From positions 4,588,001 to 4,652,000 of the forward strand of contig CP099652.1 in the NCBI GenBank assembly GCA_024123955.1: a stretch of DNA of 64,000 nucleotides. The letters run 5' to 3'. The translations under genes were made by a program, and so were the position numbers. Under the pieces are notes generated by a model. It saw nothing but the letters and a program-made list of their open reading frames with translations. It was not told the DNA's origin and searched no databases. This DNA is from Oxalobacteraceae bacterium OTU3CINTB1 (lineage in GTDB: Bacteria > Pseudomonadota > Gammaproteobacteria > Burkholderiales > Burkholderiaceae_D). Below, in pieces: positions 45,961 through 52,702 of the stretch (position 1 is its first letter; each line of letters begins with the position of its first letter).

Positions 45961-47915
45961 TGGCGTGGTTGGGCGTGAGCTTGTCCACCGTGCGCGCTAG
46001 GCTGATCGCCATGGCCCTGGCCACCACCGCCGCCGCCCTGCTGCTGTGCACCTGCGCCATGCTGTTTTACGACCTGGGCACGTTCCAGCGCTCCTGGATC
46101 GACGACATGCGCACCCAGGCCGAAATGATCGCGCTGGCCAGCGCCCCGGCGATCAACTTCAACGATGCCCCTGCCGCGCGCAAGAACCTCGACATGTTGC
46201 GGATGCGGCCGGAGATCCTGGCCGGCGCCATCTACAACAGCGGCGGCGCGATGTTCGCCTCCTACACCCAGGCCGCGCTGAAGACGCCGGTATTCCTGGA
46301 AAAACCGGGACCGCTGGGCCACCAGATCGTCAACGGCAGCCTGACCTTGAACCACCCGATTGTCGAACATGGCGAGCGCATCGGCACGGTGTACCTGGAA
46401 GCGCGTTACCGCATCGGCGAGCGCATCGCCTCGTATGGCTCGATCCTGGTGGCCGTCATGCTGTGCAGCCTGTTGCTGGCGGCGCTGGTCGCCTCGCGCC
46501 TGCAGCGCAGCATCACCGCGCCGCTGGAAGGGGTCACGTCGGCCGCGCGCGCTGTCATCCAGCGGCGCGACTTCAGCCTGCGCGTGCCGGGCTCGGCGCC
46601 GGGCGAGATCGGCACCCTGGTCGATGCCTTCAACGCCATGCTGGCCGAGGTGGAAAAAAGCGCCAGCGGCCTGATCGCCACCAACCGCACCCTGGAGCGG
46701 GAGATGGCGGTGCGCCAGGAGGCCGAGCGCGCGCTGCGCATCGCCGACCGCCGCAAGGACGAGTTCCTCGCCACCTTGGCGCACGAGCTGCGCAACCCGC
46801 TGGCGCCGATCAGGACCGGGCTCGACATCATGCGCATCAACCCGGCCGACCTCGGCGCCGGCCAGCGCGCGCGCGACATCATGGAGCGCCAGCTGCGCCA
46901 GATGGTGCGGCTGGTCGACGACCTGCTGGACGTGTCGCGCATCAACACCGGCAAACTCACCATCAAACGCGACCTGCTCGACCTGCAGCAAATCATCCAC
47001 GACGCCTTCGAAATCGTGCGCCCGCTGGTCGAGCAGCAGGGGCACGTGCTGACGGCCGCGCCGCTGGCGCATCCGCTGCTGATCGAGGGCGACGCCACGC
47101 GGTTGACGCAGATCCTGTCGAACCTGCTCAACAACGCCGCCAAGTACACCGCGCGCGGCGGGCGCATCGCGGTCGATGTGGAGCTGGAGCAGCGGCGCGT
47201 GCGGGTCCACGTGCGCGACAACGGCATCGGCATCGCGCCGGAGATGCGCGAAGCCGTGTTCCAGATGTTCGTGCAGGCCGACGCCTCGCTCGAGCGCACC
47301 ACGGCGGGCCTCGGCGTGGGCCTGTCGCTGGCGCGGCGGCTCGCCGAGCTGCACGGCGGCGAGCTGAGCCTGCACAGCCTGGGCCTGGGCTACGGCAGCG
47401 AATTCGTGCTGACCCTGCCGTTGCCCAAGGACGCCGAAGTGCCCGCAAGTTCGGCCGCCAACCCGGCCGCTACCGGCGCGAAGGCCGGCACGGCGACCGC
47501 TCGCGGCGATAGCCGGCGCATCCTGCTGGCCGACGACAACATCGACTTCGTCAACAGCATGGGCGCGTTGCTGGAGTCGCGCGGGCACGTGGTGTCGGTC
47601 GCCTACGACGGCCAGAGCGCGCTTGCCAATGCCGCCGCGTTCATGCCGGAATTCGCCTTCCTCGACATCGGCCTGCCGTCGCTCAACGGCTACGACCTGG
47701 CGCGCGCGCTGCGCGCCCTGCCTGCCTTGCGGCACACCACGCTGGTGGCGGTCACCGGCTGGGGCCAGCAAAAGGACAGGGATTTGGCGACGGAAGCGGG
47801 CTTCGACGCCCACTTGGTCAAGCCGGTGAGCTTCGAACAGATCGAAGCGATGCTCGCCGCCACACCGGGGAGCAGCAAAACACCGGGGGTCAGTGCCGAC
47901 ATTCGGACAAACTGA
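45960..47915 (+). CDS. CHASE8-HAMP hybrid histidine kinase with receiver, partner of YfiR-like protein
   Basis: 651 residues; the ATG shares one base with the upstream stop. TM helix (~14-36), periplasmic CHASE8 domain (~37-145, FQRSWIDDMRTQAEMIALA), TM helix (~161-183), HAMP (~184-236), HisKA with AHELRNPLAPI (~275), HATPase (FNLLNNAAKY-type N box; DNGIGIAP) and a receiver (~518-640, FLDIGLPSLNG). YfiN, the known partner of YfiR, has the same CHASE8-HAMP front but a GGDEF output. Here a phosphorelay replaces it. The last residues are encoded by an arm of a long inverted repeat, so the C-terminus may have been altered by insertion. Confidence 0.92.
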   Translation: MAWLGVSLSTVRARLIAMALATTAAALLLCTCAMLFYDLGTFQRSWIDDMRTQAEMIALASAPAINFNDAPAARKNLDMLRMRPEILAGAIYNSGGAMFASYTQAALKTPVFLEKPGPLGHQIVNGSLTLNHPIVEHGERIGTVYLEARYRIGERIASYGSILVAVMLCSLLLAALVASRLQRSITAPLEGVTSAARAVIQRRDFSLRVPGSAPGEIGTLVDAFNAMLAEVEKSASGLIATNRTLEREMAVRQEAERALRIADRRKDEFLATLAHELRNPLAPIRTGLDIMRINPADLGAGQRARDIMERQLRQMVRLVDDLLDVSRINTGKLTIKRDLLDLQQIIHDAFEIVRPLVEQQGHVLTAAPLAHPLLIEGDATRLTQILSNLLNNAAKYTARGGRIAVDVELEQRRVRVHVRDNGIGIAPEMREAVFQMFVQADASLERTTAGLGVGLSLARRLAELHGGELSLHSLGLGYGSEFVLTLPLPKDAEVPASSAANPAATGAKAGTATARGDSRRILLADDNIDFVNSMGALLESRGHVVSVAYDGQSALANAAAFMPEFAFLDIGLPSLNGYDLARALRALPALRHTTLVAVTGWGQQKDRDLATEAGFDAHLVKPVSFEQIEAMLAATPGSSKTPGVSADIRTN

Positions 47916-47982
47916 AATAACAGGGAACTTTTCAGCGTACAAAACGTTCCCAAATGTCCGAATGTCGGACCTGACCCCGGGG
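47883..47982. repeat. Long nested inverted repeat overlapping the end of the CHASE8 kinase gene
   Basis: The left arm (47883-47909) and right arm (47955-47982) pair over about 25 bases (CCGACATTCGGACA with TGTCCGAATGTCGG, CCGGGG-TCAG with CTGACCCCGG). Inside, GGGAAC (47923-47928) pairs with GTTCCC (47946-47951). It may be a REP-type mobile palindrome and could act as a transcription terminator after the kinase gene. Confidence 0.8.
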
Positions 47983-48017
47983 TTATTCACAGCCGGCGCC
48001 GAAGCTGAGAGCGTTCG

Positions 48018-48212
48018 CTACTCGCTGCCGGAATCGTCGGCTTTGCCGTTGTCCTCTTTGATCTTCACGCCGCGCCGGGCCAGGCCCTCGCGCAGCAGGA
48101 ACTCGATTTCCGCGTTCACGCTGCGCAGGTCGCGCGCGGCCAGGCGTTGCAACTCCTCCCACAACGCGGGATCGATACGCAGCGGATAAGCTTTTTTACC
48201 GGGACTCGCCAT
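48018..48212 (-). CDS. Arc-like ribbon-helix-helix DNA-binding protein
   Basis: 64 residues: KAYPLRIDPALWEELQRLAARDLRSVNAEIEFLLREGL has the beta-strand, helix, turn, helix pattern of Arc/CopG repressors, with an acidic tail. Nine bases separate its start from the stop of the SPFH gene, so the two form an operon. Such small RHH proteins bind DNA as dimers and often repress their own promoter; a perfect palindrome lies on the -10 box upstream of the SPFH gene. Confidence 0.8.
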   Translation of the reverse strand: MASPGKKAYPLRIDPALWEELQRLAARDLRSVNAEIEFLLREGLARRGVKIKEDNGKADDSGSE

Positions 48213-48221
48213 GCTGGGCCG

Positions 48222-49118
48222 CTAGTTATAGAGGGTGCCGGTGTTGATGATCGGCTGGGTTTCCTTGTCGGAGCACAGCACCACGAGCAGATTGCTGACC
48301 ATCGCCGCCTTGCGCTCGTCGTCCAGCTCGACGATGCCGCGCTCCGACAAGCCCTTCAGCGCGGATTCGACCATGCTGACGGCGCCGTGCACGATCTTGG
48401 AGCGGGCACTGATGATCGCCTCGGCCTGCTGGCGGCGCAGCATCACCTGGGCGATCTCGGGGGCATAGGCCAGATGGGTGAGCTTGGCGTCTACCACCTG
48501 CACGCCGGCCTCTTCGAAGCGCGCTTGCAGCTCGCACTTGAGGGCGTCGACGACCACGTCCATGCCGCCGCGCAGCGTGGTTTCGCCTGCGGACAAATCC
48601 TCGGCCTCGTCATACGCATACTGGGAGGCGAGATGGCGCAGCGCCGCCTCGGCCTGGATCGAGACGTAGCGCTCGAAATCGTCCACTTCAAACACGGCCT
48701 GGGCGGTGTCGCGCACGCGCCAGACGATGGCCGCGCTGATCTCCACCGGGTTGCCGCGCTTGTCGTTGACCTTGAGCGTGGGCGCGTTGAAATTGCGCGC
48801 GCGCAGCGACAGGCGGCGCTTGACGTACAAGGGGAACGCCCAGCGCAAGCCTTCGCTGCGGTCGGTGCCGATGTACTTGCCGAACAGGGTCAGGATGGCG
48901 CTCTCGTTGGGCTGCAGCATGTACAGGCCCAGCATGAAGAACAGTCCCGCCAGCACAAGCGCGATCGCGCCGAAAAGCGCGGAGATACCGGCGCCGTCCC
49001 CGATCGCCGTCTTGAACAGGAACGCGCCGCCCAACAGTAAAACGATGCCGGCGCAAGCGGCCAGGTAACCATTCGTCGATGAGAACGACGTTTCGCGGCG
49101 AGTGTTTGCACCATTCAT
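48222..49118 (-). CDS. SPFH/band-7 domain membrane protein
   Basis: 298 residues: two N-terminal membrane helices (~18-38 and ~44-66), then an SPFH/PHB domain (~70-260; [31 protein letters not shown]) and a helical tail. Stomatin-like proteins assemble into membrane scaffolds and may control proteases or channels. GAGGAG lies nine bases before the ATG. The promoter at 49159-49187 is strong and overlaps a palindrome. The RHH protein downstream is the likely regulator. Confidence 0.88.
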   Translation of the reverse strand: MNGANTRRETSFSSTNGYLAACAGIVLLLGGAFLFKTAIGDGAGISALFGAIALVLAGLFFMLGLYMLQPNESAILTLFGKYIGTDRSEGLRWAFPLYVKRRLSLRARNFNAPTLKVNDKRGNPVEISAAIVWRVRDTAQAVFEVDDFERYVSIQAEAALRHLASQYAYDEAEDLSAGETTLRGGMDVVVDALKCELQARFEEAGVQVVDAKLTHLAYAPEIAQVMLRRQQAEAIISARSKIVHGAVSMVESALKGLSERGIVELDDERKAAMVSNLLVVLCSDKETQPIINTGTLYN

Positions 49119-49147
49119 GCTCGATTGCTCCTCAGGTAGATGACATC

Positions 49148-49163
49148 AAAGTGATATCACTTT
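49148..49163. promoter_or_regulatory. Perfect 16-bp palindrome, likely operator of the SPFH operon
   Basis: AAAGTGATATCACTTT overlaps the -10 box and start region of the SPFH promoter. A bound protein would block RNA polymerase. The co-transcribed Arc-like protein is the best candidate ligand, by inference. Confidence 0.6.
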
Positions 49164-49187
49164 AGGATCACCTTGCCTTATTGTCAA
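49159..49187 (-). promoter_or_regulatory. Sigma-70 promoter of the SPFH-RHH operon
   Basis: On the minus strand a perfect TTGACA (49182-49187) is followed by 17 bases and TAAAGT (49159-49164, 4 of 6 to TATAAT). The start point would be near 49152, about 33 bases before the ATG. Confidence 0.75.
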
Positions 49188-49225
49188 GCCATTTCGGCAA
49201 GGACGATGCGGCAAAGGTACAAACG

Positions 49226-49255
49226 AAAAAAAGCTCCGGCAAGCATGCCGGAGCT
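49226..49255 (-). terminator. Intrinsic terminator of the KGG-protein gene
   Basis: AGCTCCGGCA and TGCCGGAGCT form a perfect 10-bp stem with a four-base loop, followed on the minus strand by a run of seven T. Confidence 0.9.
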
Positions 49256-49277
49256 CTTGGCAAACTAGAAGACCAGC

Positions 49278-49655
49278 TTACTTGCGATCGTTCTTGTGGC
49301 TTTGACGGCCGGCCTCGGCATGCTGCTCCGGCGTGCCGCCGCGCGTGCCGCCCGAACCACCCGAGCCGCCCTTGCCGCCGCCTTCGTTGCCGCCACCGGA
49401 ACCCGACCCCGAGCTCGAAGCGCTTTGCTTGTTGCCGTCGTTTTTGTGGCTCATGCTGCCGGCGCGACGCGCCTCTTCCGACGTGAATTCGTGCGCCGTG
49501 CCGGCGGCGTGTGCCGCGCGGCCGCCTTCGGACGCGATCTCGCGTTGCTGCTCAGGATCCATCGACGCGAAACCACGTGCGCTGGTGCCGTCGGACTGCT
49601 TGTTGCCCTTGTTGCCGCCTTGGTTGCCGCCATTACCTTGGTTCGAATTAGCCAT
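49278..49655 (-). CDS. KGG-domain stress protein (YciG-like, hydrophilin)
   Basis: 125 residues, Gly/Asn/Ser rich and hydrophilic, with two or three KGG-type repeats (RGFASMDPEQQREIASEGGRA; EEARRAGSMSHKN; EQHAEAGRQSHKN). Members of this family build up in desiccation or stationary phase and are probably disordered. AGGAGAA lies before the ATG and a strong terminator follows. The neighbours (Mn catalase, DUF892 protein) belong to the same kind of stress set. Confidence 0.88.
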   Translation of the reverse strand: MANSNQGNGGNQGGNKGNKQSDGTSARGFASMDPEQQREIASEGGRAAHAAGTAHEFTSEEARRAGSMSHKNDGNKQSASSSGSGSGGGNEGGGKGGSGGSGGTRGGTPEQHAEAGRQSHKNDRK

Positions 49656-50034
49656 GATTATTCTCCTGATTGATGGTTGATGAAACTAAGGAATCGGTCT
49701 GCCGTTTTGCAGAAGCAAACTCGAGAAAGGTCATCTTAAGCGTGACGAACAACCGCACCTATCGGCGCATGCGACATCATCAAGTAGGAATGCGCTGGCG
49801 TTTTTTGACCGACGGTTTTTGATTGCATTCGACCTGAATTACTCAACAATTTCGTGCGCTGCCGCTGCATATTTGTGGTGGGAAAATTTTGCCAGCGCAG
49901 TCTTACATCAGCGGGGGCGGCGCGCCGATGTCACGCCTCGCGCCGACGACATAGCATGACTGTTCGATGCATGAGTTCGGTATCGGGCTCGGCATCGCGC
50001 TCAACACCCGTTCGCCAACCAACAGGAGAAAAGT
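49656..50034. other. Divergent spacer between KGG gene and Mn catalase
   Basis: No gene is supported in these 379 bases. It holds GTCTTACATC (49900-49909), which is repeated before the ZIP gene, an AAAATTTT stretch just upstream of it, and ribosome sites at both ends. Confidence 0.5.
49900..49909 (+). promoter_or_regulatory. GTCTTACATC motif upstream of Mn catalase
   Basis: This 10-mer recurs exactly at 51077-51086 before the ZIP gene, with similar flanks (AGCGC before, GC after). It resembles the right halves of the dyads at 32191 and 39338. Confidence 0.4.
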
Positions 50035-51027
50035 ATGTTTGCTCACAATAAGCGGTTGCAGTACACGGTGCGCGTCAGCGAAACCAATCCCGGCCTGGCC
50101 AATCTGATGCTCGAACAATTCGGCGGACCCCAAGGCGAGCTGGCCGCCGCCATGCGCTACTTCACGCAGGCGGTCGCCGAGGACGATCCAGGCCGCAAGG
50201 ACATGCTGTTCGATATCGCCACCGAGGAACTGAGCCACCTCGAAGTCATCGGCAACATCGTCTGCATGCTCAACAAGGGCGCCAAAGGCCGCCTGGCCGA
50301 GGGCGTCGAGGAGGAAGGCGAACTGTATCGCTCGATCACCGGTGCCGGCAACGACAGCCACCTCACGCAGGTGCTGTACGGCGCCGGCGCGCCGCTGGTC
50401 AATTCGGGTGGCGTGCCGTGGACGGCCGCCTACATCGACACCATCGGCGAGCCGACGGCCGACCTGCGCTCGAACATCGCGGCCGAGGCGCGCGCCAAGA
50501 TCGTCTACGAACGCCTGATCAACCTGACCACCGATCCCGGCGTCAAGGAGGCGCTCGGTTTCCTGATGACGCGCGAGATCGCCCATCAGAAGTCATTCGA
50601 GAAGGCGCTGTACGCGATCGAGCCGAACTTCCCGCCGGGTAAACGTCCGGGCCGTGCCGAGTTCACCAGCGTCTACTTCAATATGTCGCAGGGCGGGCCG
50701 GAAATGCAGGGCCCCTGGAACAGCGGACCGAAATGGCGCGTCGTCAGCGATCCCGCGCAGCAGATGGCGGTCGACGGCGGCGATGGCGGCGCGCGCGTCG
50801 GCCTGACGTCGATGGAGGAAACGGTGCTGAGCCAGATGGCCGCGCGCACCATGTCCAATCCGGCCGTCGAACCGGTGACCGGGGCCGAGCTGGGTGCCGG
50901 CATGGCGCCGGGGATGGCGGCCGGGGCGCCGGACGACGATGACGGGCTCGACGCGGCCATCGACCCGGCCGGCCTTCCGCCCGGCGCCGATGGCCGCGGC
51001 GGCGACGGCCAGCGTCCGTTGAGCTGA
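50035..51027 (+). CDS. Manganese catalase
   Basis: 330 residues; AGGAGAAAAGT precedes the ATG. The dimanganese ligands are visible at the expected spacing of the family: E35 (GPQGELAAAMRYF), E65 and H68 (IATEELSHLE), E151 (AAEARAKIVYER) and H184 (TREIAHQKSF). The enzyme degrades hydrogen peroxide in the cytoplasm without heme. The C-terminal ~70 residues are a Gly/Pro/Asp-rich extension, probably disordered. It is followed by a ZIP transporter and a DUF892 ferritin-like protein, which suggests a common response linked to Mn or other metals. Confidence 0.93.
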   Translation: MFAHNKRLQYTVRVSETNPGLANLMLEQFGGPQGELAAAMRYFTQAVAEDDPGRKDMLFDIATEELSHLEVIGNIVCMLNKGAKGRLAEGVEEEGELYRSITGAGNDSHLTQVLYGAGAPLVNSGGVPWTAAYIDTIGEPTADLRSNIAAEARAKIVYERLINLTTDPGVKEALGFLMTREIAHQKSFEKALYAIEPNFPPGKRPGRAEFTSVYFNMSQGGPEMQGPWNSGPKWRVVSDPAQQMAVDGGDGGARVGLTSMEETVLSQMAARTMSNPAVEPVTGAELGAGMAPGMAAGAPDDDDGLDAAIDPAGLPPGADGRGGDGQRPLS

Positions 51028-51076
51028 GCCGGAGTGGCCGGATGCCCGGGGGGCTAAACAAAATCGTGCGAGCGCC

Positions 51077-51086
51077 GTCTTACATC
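51077..51086 (+). promoter_or_regulatory. GTCTTACATC motif upstream of the ZIP transporter gene
   Basis: Exact copy of the 10-mer at 49900-49909, about 80 bases before the start codon. Confidence 0.4.
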
Positions 51087-51163
51087 TGCACGCGTTGCGC
51101 ACCGACAGACGCGGCTTTGCAGCCGCCATAAGATGGCCGCACCATCAGGAGAAAACCAGAGAA

Positions 51164-52060
51164 ATGAACCCCATGCTCAGATCCGGCCACCGCCCCACCT
51201 GGCGCCTCGCCATGGGCGCCTTCATCGGCGTCCTCGGCACACTGCTGCTCACGCGCGACCTGGCGCTGGCGATCGCGTCGCTGCCAGCTCCCGCGCAACT
51301 GGCGCTGACAGCCGGCCTGTGGGCCGCCGCCGCCACGGCTGTGGGCACGCTGCCCGTGCTGCTGGCGCAGAAATTTTCGCAGCGCACCTATGACGCCGCG
51401 CTCGGCCTCGGCGGCGGCATCATGCTGGCGGCGACATCTTTCTCGCTGGTGCTGCCGGCGATTAACGCCAGCAAGAGCGCCGGGGCCAGCTCGGCCGTCG
51501 CCAGCATGACGGTCGGCGGCGGCATCCTGCTCGGCATGCTGTTGGTGATGCTGCTCGGTTACCTGGTGCGTTCGGAGCACGTGCTGGACGACGGCGCGGC
51601 CCGCACCGACACCACCGCCATGACGCGCGCCTGGCTGTTCGTCGGCGCGGTGGCGATCCACAACTTGCCCGAAGGCCTGGCAATCGGCGTCGGCTACGGC
51701 GGCGTCGACGCGGCCAAGGCCCACACCCTGGCGATGGGCATCGCCATCCAGGACATCCCGGAAGGGCTGGTGGTGGCCATCGCCCTGCGATCGGTCGGCT
51801 ACGGCCGCGTATTTTCCGCCGTGCTGGGCGCCGTGTCGGGGCTGGTCGAACCGCTGGCCGCGGTCAGCGGCGCGCTGCTGATCGAGGCCAGCGCCCGCTT
51901 CCTGCCGTGGGGCCTGGCCAGCGCGGCCGGCGCCATGCTGTATGTAATCTGCCACGACGTCGTGCCCGAGGCGCACCGCCATGGCCATTGCAAGACCGCC
52001 TCTTGCGCGCTGGTGATCGGCTTCATCGTGATGATGGTGCTCGACACCGCGCTTTCCTGA
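51164..52060 (+). CDS. ZIP-family divalent metal transporter
   Basis: 298 residues from the ATG at 51164 (the open frame extends 23 codons upstream without support). About eight membrane helices, with the family signatures HNLPEGLAIGV and QDIPEGLVVAI in helices IV and V, which bind the metal. It should move Zn2+, Fe2+ or Mn2+ into the cytoplasm. Following directly after a Mn catalase gene, manganese import is an attractive role, but the sequence does not prove it. Confidence 0.9.
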   Translation: MNPMLRSGHRPTWRLAMGAFIGVLGTLLLTRDLALAIASLPAPAQLALTAGLWAAAATAVGTLPVLLAQKFSQRTYDAALGLGGGIMLAATSFSLVLPAINASKSAGASSAVASMTVGGGILLGMLLVMLLGYLVRSEHVLDDGAARTDTTAMTRAWLFVGAVAIHNLPEGLAIGVGYGGVDAAKAHTLAMGIAIQDIPEGLVVAIALRSVGYGRVFSAVLGAVSGLVEPLAAVSGALLIEASARFLPWGLASAAGAMLYVICHDVVPEAHRHGHCKTASCALVIGFIVMMVLDTALS

Positions 52061-52081
52061 AACCCCACACTATGGAGTGAC

Positions 52082-52597
52082 ATGATGACGAATTCCGCAA
52101 ACGAAAATCTGGTCGACTGGCTGCGCGACGCGCACGGGATGGAACAGCAGGCCGAGTCCATGCTCGAGGCCCAGGCCTCGCGGCTGGAACATTATCCCGC
52201 GCTGCGCGAGCGCATCGTCCAGCACATCGAGGAAACCCGCTGGCAGCGCGAGCAGCTTGAGGCCTGCCTGTCCCGGCTGGGCAGCAGCCCCTCGATCATC
52301 AAGGACATGGGCGGCAAGATGATGGCGTTCGGCCAGGCCGTCGGCGGCATGTTCGCCAGCGACGAAGTGGTCAAGGGCGCCATGGCCGGCTACATCTTCG
52401 AGAACCTGGAGATCGCCAGCTACACGGCGCTGATCGCCGCCGCCGGCGTGGCCGGCGACACCCAGACGCAGGCCGTGTGCGAAGCGATCCTCAAGCAGGA
52501 GCAGGCAATGGCCGCCTGGCTGCTGCAAAACCTGCCCTCGACCACCACCGCTTTCCTGGTGCGCGACGCCACGCCGGGTGTCGAAGCCAAGGTCTGA
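52082..52597 (+). CDS. DUF892 (YciE/YciF) ferritin-like protein
   Basis: 171 residues; GGAG lies four bases before the ATG, 21 bases after the ZIP stop. Four-helix ferritin-like fold with Glu/His ligands (WLRDAHGMEQQAESML, HIEETRWQREQLE, ENLEIASYTAL). The family is induced in osmotic and stationary stress in enterobacteria and can bind iron, but its reaction is unknown. Probably co-transcribed with the ZIP gene. Confidence 0.9.
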   Translation: MMTNSANENLVDWLRDAHGMEQQAESMLEAQASRLEHYPALRERIVQHIEETRWQREQLEACLSRLGSSPSIIKDMGGKMMAFGQAVGGMFASDEVVKGAMAGYIFENLEIASYTALIAAAGVAGDTQTQAVCEAILKQEQAMAAWLLQNLPSTTTAFLVRDATPGVEAKV

Positions 52598-52609
52598 ACC
52601 AAAAACCGC

Positions 52610-52693
52610 GTAGGGCGGATTAGCGGAGCGTAATCCGCCATGAGCCGTCGACGGCTCATGGCGGATTACGGCGTTCCGCCTAATCCGCCCTAC
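52610..52693. repeat. Double REP palindrome (BIME-like), copy 3
   Basis: Two REP-type units face each other around a CATGAGCCGT/ACGGCTCATG centre, so the whole 84 bases read nearly the same on both strands (outer arms GTAGGGCGGATTA and TAATCCGCCCTAC). It lies between the convergent DUF892 and CphA-like genes and may end both transcripts. Confidence 0.9.
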
Positions 52694-52702
52694 AAAATCG
52701 GG

